Source: Candidatus Sacchlamyda saccharinae (GTDB lineage: Bacteria; Chlamydiota; Chlamydiia; Chlamydiales; Rhabdochlamydiaceae). From it: DNA of 64,000 bases. The position numbers and the translations under genes were made by a program. Below the pieces are notes generated by a model. It worked only from the letters and a program-made list of their open reading frames with translations. It made no database searches and was not told where the DNA came from. Of this stretch, positions 25,538 through 33,885 are shown one piece after another. How positions within the stretch are numbered: the first letter of the stretch is position 1; each line of letters starts with the position of its first letter. Location of the stretch: NCBI GenBank assembly GCA_030408505.1, contig JAUHQI010000004.1, forward strand, positions 558,001-622,000, given 5' to 3'.

Positions 25538-28480
25538 ATGAGCGAATTTCTAATGAAAGAGGGAGAGAAGTATAAAGACTTTGCCCTAGTGAAGTACTAC
25601 CCCATTGACGAGCTGCAGTCGGTTATGCGCGAGCTCATTCATATCCCAACAGGCGCGCATGTGATGCATCTGGAAAATGATGATCCAGAAAACCTCTTTT
25701 GCCTATCCTTTAAGACCCTTCCTGAAAACTCAAACGGTGTGCCTCATATTTTGGAACACACAGTTTTGTGTGGCTCGCGCAAGTATCCGGTAAAGGATCC
25801 ATTTTTCTCTATGAATCGCCGGAGCTTAAATACGTTTATGAATGCCCTTACGGGGAGCGACTTTACTTGCTATCCCGCGGCGACCCAGATTGAGAAGGAT
25901 TTTTATAATCTGTTTGAGGTATATCTAGACGCAGTTTTTCACCCTAAACTCCATGAGCTGAGTTTTTTGCAGGAAGGCCATCGATTAGAATTTTCCGATC
26001 CAAAGGATCCGAAGAGTCCCCTCGAGTTTAAGGGGATCGTCTACAACGAGATGAAAGGAGCCATGTCGTCTGTCGATTCGCGGATCTGGCATGCATTGAT
26101 GCAGGCGCTTGTTCCCGATCTGACTTATGCACACAATTCGGGTGGAGATCCCAAAGACATCCCGAGTTTGACCTACGAAGAGCTCATCTCTTTCCACGAG
26201 ACCTACTACCACCCGAGTCGGTGCCTCTTTTATTTCTATGGCAACCTCCCCCTGAAGAAACACCTGGATTTTATCGAGGAAAATGCTCTTAAAGGGGTGC
26301 CAAAACTCCCTCCGATTGCAGGCATTGGCCACCAAGAGCGGTTCCCCAATCCAGTCCACAAGAGCTTCTCCTATCCAATTAGCAAGGAAGAAGACGAGGG
26401 CGACAAGCACATCTATGCTTTCTCCTGGTTAACAACACCTCTTCTTGAAGTGGAAGAGGTGCTCGCACTCACTGTCTTGGATTCGATTTTGATGGACACT
26501 GACGCTTCCCCTTTGAAAAAAGCCCTTCTAGAGACCAAACTATGCATCCAAGCCGAAAGTTATCTCGACGTTGAGATGACAGAGGTCCCGCTAGCCTTTT
26601 TCTTCCGAGGGTGCAAGGAAAATAGTGGTGATGCTATTGAAAAAGCTCTAAGAGAGAATTTGGGGAAAATCGCGCGCGAGGGAATTCCTTACGAACTTGT
26701 TCAGGCCTCGATGCACCAGCTGGAGCTCTCTAGGACAGAGATTGGCGGGGACCACTCCCCTTTTGGGTTAACCCTCTTTTTCCGCTCGGGGCTTGCCAAA
26801 CAACATGGTTGCAACCCTGAAGATTCGCTCACTCTTCACTCTCTTTTTCAAGACATTTTGGAAAAAGCCAAAGATCCCCACTTCTTCTCTCCCCTGATTG
26901 AAAAGTATATCCTCCACAATTCTCATCACGTTCGCCTCTCGTTTGCCCCCGACCCGGATCTTCCAACAAAGGAAGCGGCTGAGGAAAAACAGCGCCTAAA
27001 AGAAATCAAGAGCTCTCTAAATGAGAAGCAAGTAGCAAGCATTTTAGAGAACACGAAAAAACTAGCCGAGTTTCAAGAGGCAAGCGAAGACCAAAAGCTC
27101 GATTGCCTTCCTAAAGTGACGCTGCATGATGTCCCTGAGCAAACGCGAGACTTCCCCCTCCAGTCGAGCCAGCGAAGAGAAATGGAGATTTTTCACCACG
27201 ACAACTTCACCAACCACCTCCTTTATGCTGACCTCGTTTTTGACCTGCCCAATTTAAGCAAGCAAGAGCTCATGGATTTGCAGCTCTTCATTATTTTCTT
27301 GCCTGAGCTCGGCTCTGCAAATCGCACTTATTCTGAAAATTTAGAAGCACAGCATGCCTATACCGGTGGCATCGGCGCTCATGCTTCCCTACATGTGCAG
27401 GCCAGCGACCCCGCAAAAGCAAAGCCCTCTCTCCAGCTTCATGGAAAAGCTCTGCAGCGCAATGCTAAGGAGTTCTTCTCCCTTTTGCAGGATATGGTGA
27501 CAAGCCCTCGGTTTGATGAGAAAGAGCGGATCAAAGAGCTTGTGAAGAAGCTACAGAACTCTCTGCAAAATAGACTGACGCGCAACGCCATGCGCTACAG
27601 CTCACAAATTGCTCTCTCGCATCTCTCTGTCGCCTCTTACATCAATGAGCTGTGGTACGGCCTTACTTTTTACAACTATGTCCAAGGCATCTCAGAGATT
27701 GAACCTCTCTTAGAAAGACTCTTGCAGCTAAAAGACAAACTTCTTTGCATCGGGTCTCCCCATCTAATCCTGAGCTGCGATGCGAATCTGTTCTCTGATC
27801 TCGACAAGAAAGATTTTTATGGACTGCCGAGCATTCCCACGAAACCCTTTGAACGATGGAAGGGAGACTTTGTTTTGAAGAACATTCCCGATCAAGCTCG
27901 GGTGATCCCCTCTCCTGTAGCCTTCACAACACAGGCCTTTAAAACAATCCACTACACTCACGAAGATGCGCCCGCACTTCTAGCTTCAACTGCCCTTATG
28001 GAGAACAAGGTATTGCATCACCGGATACGTGAACAAGGTGGAGCCTACGGCTCTGGAGCTAGTTACAATGCTCTTTGGGGCAACTTTTATTTTTATGGCT
28101 ACCGAGATCCTCACATCGCGCACACAGTCCGATGTTTTAAAGATGCGGCAACAGAAATTGCCGCTAAGAACTTTGAAGAGTCAGACCTAGAAGAGGCCAA
28201 GCTGGGCATCATCCAAAACTTTGATACCCCAACCTCCCCTAGCAGCAGAGCAGTCACTAGCTATATCTGGGCGCGTGACGGAAAAACCCGCCAGATCAGA
28301 CAAGACTTTAGAAGCAGACTATTGTCCGTCACCCCAGAAAATATTCAATCTGCTTTAGAAAAGCATCTACTCCCCCAAATCGATGAGGGGCCAGTGGTCA
28401 CTTTTGCTGGTCAAGAACTACTCGACAAAGAGCTCCCCCTACTCGAAGAAAAAAAGATCAAAATACTTCCCATCACTTGA
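25538..28480 (+). CDS. M16C zinc peptidase (PreP/insulinase family)
   Basis: 980 residues from the ATG at 25538 (MSEFLMKEG); a TTG nine bases upstream is less likely. The inverted zinc motif HxxEH is H70-I-L-E73-H74 in VPHILEHTVLCGSRKYP, with the third ligand E171 in VYNEMKGAM. RIREQGGAYGSGASY in the C-terminal half (about 830) is the substrate-binding block of the family. The length and two-halves layout fit PreP (presequence protease), which closes around unfolded peptides and degrades them. It is likely a cytoplasmic or periplasmic peptide scavenger; no signal peptide is present. htrA follows 63 bp downstream, the same neighbour as in C. trachomatis as far as I recall. Confidence 0.92.
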   Translation: MSEFLMKEGEKYKDFALVKYYPIDELQSVMRELIHIPTGAHVMHLENDDPENLFCLSFKTLPENSNGVPHILEHTVLCGSRKYPVKDPFFSMNRRSLNTFMNALTGSDFTCYPAATQIEKDFYNLFEVYLDAVFHPKLHELSFLQEGHRLEFSDPKDPKSPLEFKGIVYNEMKGAMSSVDSRIWHALMQALVPDLTYAHNSGGDPKDIPSLTYEELISFHETYYHPSRCLFYFYGNLPLKKHLDFIEENALKGVPKLPPIAGIGHQERFPNPVHKSFSYPISKEEDEGDKHIYAFSWLTTPLLEVEEVLALTVLDSILMDTDASPLKKALLETKLCIQAESYLDVEMTEVPLAFFFRGCKENSGDAIEKALRENLGKIAREGIPYELVQASMHQLELSRTEIGGDHSPFGLTLFFRSGLAKQHGCNPEDSLTLHSLFQDILEKAKDPHFFSPLIEKYILHNSHHVRLSFAPDPDLPTKEAAEEKQRLKEIKSSLNEKQVASILENTKKLAEFQEASEDQKLDCLPKVTLHDVPEQTRDFPLQSSQRREMEIFHHDNFTNHLLYADLVFDLPNLSKQELMDLQLFIIFLPELGSANRTYSENLEAQHAYTGGIGAHASLHVQASDPAKAKPSLQLHGKALQRNAKEFFSLLQDMVTSPRFDEKERIKELVKKLQNSLQNRLTRNAMRYSSQIALSHLSVASYINELWYGLTFYNYVQGISEIEPLLERLLQLKDKLLCIGSPHLILSCDANLFSDLDKKDFYGLPSIPTKPFERWKGDFVLKNIPDQARVIPSPVAFTTQAFKTIHYTHEDAPALLASTALMENKVLHHRIREQGGAYGSGASYNALWGNFYFYGYRDPHIAHTVRCFKDAATEIAAKNFEESDLEEAKLGIIQNFDTPTSPSSRAVTSYIWARDGKTRQIRQDFRSRLLSVTPENIQSALEKHLLPQIDEGPVVTFAGQELLDKELPLLEEKKIKILPIT

Positions 28481-28543
28481 TTTTTTCTCCGCTATTCGGC
28501 ATATTCCGAAATCTTGGATCGCTTCAAAAAATGGGTAATAATT

Positions 28544-29926
28544 ATGCGAAAACTTTTTTTTCTTCTACTTGCTTGTTCCTCCATCCTTTCAGCTGCAAAT
28601 GACTGTGCCTGTAGTCCTCAGCAAATTTCTAAGGTTTTCACCCAGGTTGCCAAAAAAGCAACACCCGCTGTTGTCTACATCAAAGCCGATGGTGCGGCTG
28701 AAGAAGACGAAAGGCAAGGACCTGGCGGTCAAAGCCCTTTTGAAGATGAATTTTTCAACCGCTTCTTTGGCTCTCCTTACCGCCAAGCACCAAAACAGGC
28801 CATCTCCCAAGGCTCTGGTTTTTTTGTTAGCTCCAAGGGACACATTCTCACCAACGCGCACGTTGTAAAAGGAGCCAGTAAGCTCACCGTCGTTCTTCAC
28901 GATGGTCGCGAGATGGATGCAAAAATGATTGGAGTAGATGAGAGCACAGATGTGGCTGTCATCCAAGTTGAAGGAAGCGGATTTGATTTTATCCCCCTTG
29001 CCAACTCAGAAAATCTTGAAGTGGGAGAATGGGTGATTGCCATTGGCAGTCCCTTTCAACTCCAAGCCACGGTAACTGTCGGAATCATCAGCGCTGTTGG
29101 CAGACAAAACCTGCGCATCACAGACTTTGAAGACTTTATCCAAACAGACGCTGCCATCAACCCTGGGAACTCAGGGGGACCGCTTGTAAACCTTGAAGGA
29201 GAAGTGATCGGCATCAATACCGCGATTGTTTCCAAAAGTGGAGGACATGCAGGGATCGGCTTTGCGATTCCCAGCAACATGGCCAAGCACATCATGAACC
29301 AGATCATCGATAACGGAACCGTGACTAGAGGTTTCCTCGGTGCGGCTCTCCAACCCCTTGATCAAGACATGGCTGATGCTTTTGGACTCGAGCGTCCAGA
29401 GGGTGCCCTTGTTGCCGAAGTGGTCAAAGGCTCCCCTGCCGACAAAGGAGGCTTAAAGCAAGGAGACATCATCCTCGCCTACAACAATACCCCTGTAAAA
29501 ACGATCGGTTCTTTCCGCAATGAAATCTCTATGATTAAGCCGGGAACCACTGTGAAACTCAAAGTGAACCGAAACGGGAAAATTCACAACATCTCCGTCA
29601 AACTCGGCTCGCACTCCGACGCTTCAGGCGGAAGTAGTTTCATCCAGAAACTTGGGATGGAAGTAGAGAGTCTAACCCCTGAAATGTCAAAAAAACTTGG
29701 CTACCCACAAGAAGAAGAAGGGGTCGTGATCACCAAAATCAAACCAGGCTCTGCAGCTGCTATGGCAGGCATGCGCCCTGGATTTCTCATCCTTGCGATT
29801 AATCATAAAAAAATAACCAATGTAGAAGAATTTAACAAGGCATTAGAGGATACCAAGAATGACCGGATCTTGATCTTGGCTAAGCAAGGGAATGCAACTC
29901 GCTTCTACTCCTTAAAAATACAATGA
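28544..29926 (+). CDS. htrA: Periplasmic serine protease HtrA/DegQ with two PDZ domains
   Basis: 460 residues from the ATG at 28544, where a signal peptide begins (KLFFLLLACSSILSAAND). The trypsin-like triad is H106 (TNAHVV), D136 (STDVAV) and S210 (NPGNSGGP). PDZ1 (about 250-345) and PDZ2 (about 360-455) follow, giving the DegP/DegQ layout. The protein refolds or degrades misfolded envelope proteins and is essential to many intracellular bacteria; in Chlamydia a fraction is reported in the host cytosol. The stop overlaps the start of the next gene (ATGA at 29923), which couples the translation of a small unknown protein to HtrA. A transcript shared with the M16 gene is likely. Confidence 0.94.
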   Translation: MRKLFFLLLACSSILSAANDCACSPQQISKVFTQVAKKATPAVVYIKADGAAEEDERQGPGGQSPFEDEFFNRFFGSPYRQAPKQAISQGSGFFVSSKGHILTNAHVVKGASKLTVVLHDGREMDAKMIGVDESTDVAVIQVEGSGFDFIPLANSENLEVGEWVIAIGSPFQLQATVTVGIISAVGRQNLRITDFEDFIQTDAAINPGNSGGPLVNLEGEVIGINTAIVSKSGGHAGIGFAIPSNMAKHIMNQIIDNGTVTRGFLGAALQPLDQDMADAFGLERPEGALVAEVVKGSPADKGGLKQGDIILAYNNTPVKTIGSFRNEISMIKPGTTVKLKVNRNGKIHNISVKLGSHSDASGGSSFIQKLGMEVESLTPEMSKKLGYPQEEEGVVITKIKPGSAAAMAGMRPGFLILAINHKKITNVEEFNKALEDTKNDRILILAKQGNATRFYSLKIQ

Positions 29927-30549
29927 GAATAGAAACAGTCTTTGCTCCGCCACAATCAGCTGCAAGTTCCACACAAGGTCGGTGGGCTCGCTCGCCATCA
30001 ACAGCTAGCAGCCTCACCTCCCCACACGCACCTAAATGGGGCGATAAAATCCTCGCCTTCTTTGACTGGGCAATTAACAAATTCCTCTCCATCTTCACTT
30101 GGTGGATGCCAAAAAAAGCAACCCCCAAGCCTCCAGGCCCCCCACCTGAATTTACTCGCGCAGTTCAACAAGCACTTGATGCCGAAATCGCCAACCGCAA
30201 CCCCATTCCAGGCCTAATCCAAGGGCTTATTATCCAACGGGGTATTCTGTATCTCATGGGACGAACCTCTGCCGAATTCTATGCTAGCCAGGCCATTAGA
30301 GCCACTGGCTATACCGTTGATAAGATCGCCAATTTCACTTTCCCTAAAGCCTCTGTAATAAAGAAACAAGCTGCAAGTACAATCTTATCCAATGCCGTGA
30401 TTTATGCCGGCTGCAAACACTTTGATTATCCTTACCCCTGGATTATGCCCATAATCCAATCCATTAGCATTTTCGCCCTATACACAAAAGCAGAAGCAGA
30501 AAAGACCCAAAAGCGCCAAGCACTTCTACACCAAGCAGTTGCAAATTAA
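29923..30549 (+). CDS. Hypothetical protein with MRIETVFA N-terminus, coupled to htrA
   Basis: 208 residues; the start overlaps the htrA stop (ATGA). The N-terminus MRIETVFAPP repeats that of the 24562 gene. A Ser/Thr/Pro-rich stretch and an aromatic hydrophobic patch (KFLSIFTWWMPKK, about 54-66) follow, then a Pro-rich linker (ATPKPPGPPPEF). Hydrophobic stretches near 98-108 (GLIQGLIIQRGILYLMG), 148-158 and 170-188 (WIMPIIQSISIFALYTK) suggest membrane association. No family recognised. The shared N-terminus with the 23.8-25.4 kb pair suggests one targeting signal on several proteins. Secretion or membrane insertion is an inference. Confidence 0.6.
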   Translation: MRIETVFAPPQSAASSTQGRWARSPSTASSLTSPHAPKWGDKILAFFDWAINKFLSIFTWWMPKKATPKPPGPPPEFTRAVQQALDAEIANRNPIPGLIQGLIIQRGILYLMGRTSAEFYASQAIRATGYTVDKIANFTFPKASVIKKQAASTILSNAVIYAGCKHFDYPYPWIMPIIQSISIFALYTKAEAEKTQKRQALLHQAVAN

Positions 30550-30567
30550 TTGTTAATTCGATATAAT
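30539..30567 (+). promoter_or_regulatory. Promoter of the 30602 gene
   Basis: TTGCAA (30539-30544), a 17-bp spacer and a perfect TATAAT (30562-30567), 34 bases before the ATG at 30602. Confidence 0.55.
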
Positions 30568-30601
30568 ATATCCATTATTAAATAATTACATGGATATAAA
30601 G

Positions 30602-30961
30602 ATGAATGTTAAATTTTTAACTTCTATGATGGAAAGAGCTCTTATCCCAGCAGCGTTTTCCTGGGCATACGGAGACCCCAACATACTTAAAAATTTTGCT
30701 TACAATACAACAGCCATCCAATCTTTTCATGCCCTATCACGTGCGGTTGAAAAGGCTGTAGAGCGGACTTTTCCCTCTTCTGACCAGAGATGGAAGGTGG
30801 GCGCTGGCTTTGCTGTCGCCGCTCCCGTAGTTTGGACCGTAGCTAAGCAGTGTGATCATCAGCTCAGCTACTTTTTCTGGGGTATTCTGGCTCTCAATTC
30901 CTTCGCAAGGACCCTTCCTTCCCCACCTGTGCAGCCACAGCCAGTTTATGCAAAATTGTAG
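30602..30961 (+). CDS. Small hypothetical protein
   Basis: 119 residues from the ATG at 30602 (MNVKFLTSMM); an ATG 12 bases upstream is possible. Two or three moderately hydrophobic helices are seen (ALIPAAFSWAYG, AGFAVAAPVVWTVAK, YFFWGILALNSFA) and a Pro-rich C-terminus (LPSPPVQPQPVYAKL). It has its own promoter with a perfect -10 hexamer. The 3' end overlaps the convergent osmC gene by 16 bases. No family recognised; a membrane-associated protein is the most that can be said. Confidence 0.5.
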   Translation: MNVKFLTSMMERALIPAAFSWAYGDPNILKNFAYNTTAIQSFHALSRAVEKAVERTFPSSDQRWKVGAGFAVAAPVVWTVAKQCDHQLSYFFWGILALNSFARTLPSPPVQPQPVYAKL

Positions 30962-31377
30962 GTGAATGATTTTTCACACTTGACTGCATTCGAAACAAGG
31001 CAGTATTTCTCTGACTCTGCAAGCATTTTTTTGGCCGTTTCTTGATCCTGCACGCCGCTAAGCGTAAAAGCAATATCGAGCTTCTGCAACTCCGGGGTGC
31101 CTGCGCTCCCACGATCGACCGTAAGTTTTGCTGTAGCGCTAATGTCTGTAAACTCTAGCTTAGCTCTTTCTGCAAAAACCTTGAAAGTGGCGATTAGACA
31201 CGTGATTACAGAGATCGAAAAAAGATCTTCTGGCGAATACCCCGTTCCCGGTCCCATGAACTCTTTAGGGACCGAACCGGCAATCGGAGGAAAATTCTCT
31301 GCGCTCGCCTCAAAAGGCGTAGCCATGCCGCTCGCACCATTTGCTTTTACTTCAAAATAGAGTGGATACTTGATCAT
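30946..31377 (-). CDS. OsmC/Ohr-family peroxiredoxin-like protein
   Basis: 143 residues from the ATG at 31377, which has AGGAGAACC just upstream. The two redox cysteines of the OsmC/Ohr family are C60 (FSISVITCLIATF) and C126 (ESEKYCLVSNAV). The MGPGTGYSPEDLF loop (41-53) positions the first one. The family reduces organic hydroperoxides with a thiol donor and works in the cytoplasm as a dimer. The subfamily (YhfA-like, OsmC or Ohr) was not settled. It is convergent with the 30602 gene and divergent from umuD, with 79 bp between starts. Confidence 0.85.
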   Translation of the reverse strand: MIKYPLYFEVKANGASGMATPFEASAENFPPIAGSVPKEFMGPGTGYSPEDLFSISVITCLIATFKVFAERAKLEFTDISATAKLTVDRGSAGTPELQKLDIAFTLSGVQDQETAKKMLAESEKYCLVSNAVKCEKSFTYNFA

Positions 31378-31456
31378 AAGGTTCTCCTTTCCTCTAGAAT
31401 ATGCAAATATTGTTTTATCTACCACCCGTTTTTCTCTTCCCTTATACTAAGAAGCA

Positions 31457-31876
31457 ATGAAGCTTGAAATTTGTAGGGCCACGCCCTCCCTTCCCCTACC
31501 CTTGGTTATTAGCGAAGTTGCTGCAGGATTTCCATCGCCAGCTGATGGGTACATGGGTGATGCTCTTGATTTGAATCAGCTGCTCATCTCCCACCCTGCG
31601 GCCACTTTTTTTGTTCGTGTTTCGGGCGAATCGATGATCGATGCCAACATCCATCCGGGCGATGTTCTTGTGGTCGACCGTTCCCTACAACCCAAGCACA
31701 AAGACATTGTCATTGCCGTCTTAAATGGGGAGTTCACAGTGAAGCGAGTCTTGTGCAAGAGTAAGAGGATTTTTCTCGCACCAGAAAATCCCTCTTTCTC
31801 TCTCATTGAGGTAGGCAAGGAAGAAGAGTTTCAAGTTTGGGGAGTGGTCACCTATGTCATCCACAAAGCCAAATGA
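31457..31876 (+). CDS. umuD: DNA polymerase V subunit UmuD (self-cleaving, S24 peptidase)
   Basis: 139 residues. The self-cleavage site is AAG-F (23-25; E. coli cuts Cys24-Gly25). The catalytic pair is S59 (GESM) and K96 (TVKR). After RecA-stimulated cleavage, UmuD' dimers join UmuC to form Pol V, which copies past DNA lesions. The gene overlaps umuC by 23 bases. No convincing LexA operator (CTGT-N8-ACAG) is visible in the 79 bp upstream, so SOS control cannot be claimed from this sequence. Confidence 0.92.
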   Translation: MKLEICRATPSLPLPLVISEVAAGFPSPADGYMGDALDLNQLLISHPAATFFVRVSGESMIDANIHPGDVLVVDRSLQPKHKDIVIAVLNGEFTVKRVLCKSKRIFLAPENPSFSLIEVGKEEEFQVWGVVTYVIHKAK

Positions 31877-33098
31877 GTGTTTTTTTCTCATCGACTGCAA
31901 TTCGTTCTTTGTCTCCTGCGAGCGGGTCTTTAACCCTAAACTCTGGAAGCGTCCAGTTGTTGTCCTCTCTAACAACGATGGCTGTGTAGTCGCAAGATCT
32001 AGAGAAGCAAAAGCCCTTGGCATTCCCATGGGCGCCCCCGCCTTTAAATATGACAAGCTCTTCAATCAGCAAGGGGTCTTTGTCTACTCATCCAATTACA
32101 CCCTTTACGGCGATATGTCCCACCGTGTGATGCAAGTGCTTGAGCAATTTTCTTCTGAAATGGAAGTGTACTCCATTGATGAGGCCTTTTTAATCGTGGA
32201 TGACACAGATCCCATCACTCTAGCAAGAGAGATCCGCCGCAGAGTCTATCGCTGGACGGGAATCCCTGTCTCCGTCGGCATTGGCAAAACCAAAACACTG
32301 GCCAAAGTAGCCAATCACATCGCCAAAAAAAAACAAGAGCACAAGGGAGTATTCCTATTTGAAAGCGATCAGGATCTAGCCCGTTTCCCCCTCGAAGATA
32401 TTTGGGGCATTGGTAGGCGCCTGGCCCCCCGCCTAAAAGGGCGCGGCATCTTAACTCCCCTGCAGCTAAAAATGGCTCCCAATGAATGGATCCGCAAACA
32501 TTTTTCGGTAACCCTTTTAAAAACTGTTCTTGAGCTGCGGGGCACCCCTTGCTTAAAGCTTGAAGAGGTCTATGCCAAGAAAAAAAGCATCACTTGTTCC
32601 CGCTCATTTGGCACGCCCATCACAGAACTAAAAGAGCTAGAAGAGGCTGCCTCTAGCTATATAGCTAGAGCTGCAGAGAAGTTGCGTAGACAAGGCTCGC
32701 TAGCCGAGCACTTAACCGTTTACCTCTGCACCTCATTCTTTATCGAAAATCCCTATAGTAATAGCGCCAGCGCCTCTTTTCCTCTTGCCACCGACTATAC
32801 CCCCGACCTCATCACAGCAGCCAAATCTCTCTTAAAGGCGATCTACCGCCCCGGCTACGCCTATAAAAAAGTAGGGGTGATTTTCAATGATCTCTCCAAC
32901 AGCTGTCAACAGGACCTATTCTGCAAGCGAGGCCCCTTCCACACCAAATCGATGCAGGTCCTCGATCAGATCAACGCCTCTTATGGGAAAACTACGCTGC
33001 AGTTTGCAGCCGAAGGGATCGAAAAGCCCTGGAAAATGCGCCGCGAGCAAACCTCAAGCCACTTCACCACCAACTGGGATCAGCTGCTGAGTATTTAA
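31854..33098 (+). CDS. umuC: DNA polymerase V catalytic subunit UmuC (Y-family)
   Basis: 414 residues. The Y-family active site is present: [17 protein letters not shown] (11-27) with the first Asp, and [11 protein letters not shown] with the Asp-Glu pair. Helix-hairpin-helix DNA contacts follow ([18 protein letters not shown], about 182-199), then the little-finger region (to about 345) and the UmuC-type tail. It performs error-prone translesion synthesis together with UmuD'. Translation overlaps umuD by 23 bases. The 3' end overlaps the convergent zinc-motif gene by 4 bases. Pol V is absent from the small Chlamydia genomes as far as I recall, so this argues for a larger environmental lineage. 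Confidence 0.94.
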   Translation: MSSTKPNECFFLIDCNSFFVSCERVFNPKLWKRPVVVLSNNDGCVVARSREAKALGIPMGAPAFKYDKLFNQQGVFVYSSNYTLYGDMSHRVMQVLEQFSSEMEVYSIDEAFLIVDDTDPITLAREIRRRVYRWTGIPVSVGIGKTKTLAKVANHIAKKKQEHKGVFLFESDQDLARFPLEDIWGIGRRLAPRLKGRGILTPLQLKMAPNEWIRKHFSVTLLKTVLELRGTPCLKLEEVYAKKKSITCSRSFGTPITELKELEEAASSYIARAAEKLRRQGSLAEHLTVYLCTSFFIENPYSNSASASFPLATDYTPDLITAAKSLLKAIYRPGYAYKKVGVIFNDLSNSCQQDLFCKRGPFHTKSMQVLDQINASYGKTTLQFAAEGIEKPWKMRREQTSSHFTTNWDQLLSI

Positions 33099-33829
33099 TC
33101 CCTTCCAGCGCCGTGTCCTTGATCGCCTAAATCGGCTGCTAGATTGCGAACAATTTTCCGGTTCAAGCCAGTGCGATAGCTCATCTGCTTAACAGTAAGA
33201 TTGCTCCTTCCCCACACTTGCTGGTAGAAAGTATAGTCTTTTTGAGAGAGGACTTTTCTTTCAAAGGCATATTTTGCAAGCTTTGGACCAGCAGTTCTTG
33301 TTACATCTTCTTTGAGCCTAGTATAGGCGGCTCTTTTAGAGAGGAGCATTCCATAAAGGAGTCTATCGTTGATGGAGGCTTTCCACCTTGCTTGCGCCTG
33401 GGTATGACTCCGCTTTGTCAAAATTCCTTCATAAAAAGTGGCGTCTCTTTGCCCGATGAACCCACGAGCAAGGCCGAGAGCAATCAATGGCTCATTGGCA
33501 TTGGCTCTTGGATTCGCTAGCATCCTTCCACTAGCTGCCACAATTCTCGGTACGACAGCAAACTCGGCTTCTTCAAGGTCTTCTCCTGTGAACTTCTTGA
33601 TGCAGCAGTTACCAACTGTAGCTAGTTTTCCATTTTTGCTGTTTTGAATATGACAGAGTTGCCGAATGGGTTTGTGACCACAGAGGCATTGATCAAATTC
33701 ACCTGGATCGAGAATTTCAACGTCACGAAGGCTCCATTCTGGGACAGCTTCTTTCCAGGTATTCGCTTCGCTTAGGTCTATAATTCTTTCTGGTAGGTTC
33801 CAAGTTCTTTCTCCTGCCGCTGCTGCCAT
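33095..33829 (-). CDS. Hypothetical protein with CxCGH...CCIKKF zinc motif
   Basis: 244 residues from the ATG at 33829 (GGAGATT Shine-Dalgarno); upstream codons of the open frame carry no signal. A metal-site candidate sits at about 48-78: [14 protein letters not shown] ... VGNCCIKKF, four cysteine positions and a His with an intervening Asn/Gly turn. I have an impression of similar patterns in phage or plasmid proteins but cannot name a family. The C-terminal half is basic and helical, ending in a possible helix-turn-helix ([20 protein letters not shown], about 213-232). DNA or RNA binding is inferred. The ribosome site is inside a 7-bp hairpin (33834-33857). Confidence 0.6.
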   Translation of the reverse strand: MAAAAGERTWNLPERIIDLSEANTWKEAVPEWSLRDVEILDPGEFDQCLCGHKPIRQLCHIQNSKNGKLATVGNCCIKKFTGEDLEEAEFAVVPRIVAASGRMLANPRANANEPLIALGLARGFIGQRDATFYEGILTKRSHTQAQARWKASINDRLLYGMLLSKRAAYTRLKEDVTRTAGPKLAKYAFERKVLSQKDYTFYQQVWGRSNLTVKQMSYRTGLNRKIVRNLAADLGDQGHGAGRD

Positions 33830-33833
33830 AATG

Positions 33834-33857
33834 AATCTCCTTTTTTTCCGGGAGATT
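33834..33857 (-). promoter_or_regulatory. Hairpin sequestering the ribosome-binding site of the 33829 gene
   Basis: On the minus strand AATCTCC (33857-33851) pairs with GGAGATT (33840-33834), which contains the Shine-Dalgarno; the loop is 10 bases. The ATG is 4 bases after the stem. Confidence 0.5.
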
Positions 33858-33885
33858 TTAGCTAGCAAAACTTATTTTGGTCAAT

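Noticed and set aside
31378-31456. LexA operator before umuD
   Set aside because: No CTGT-N8-ACAG or close variant was seen.
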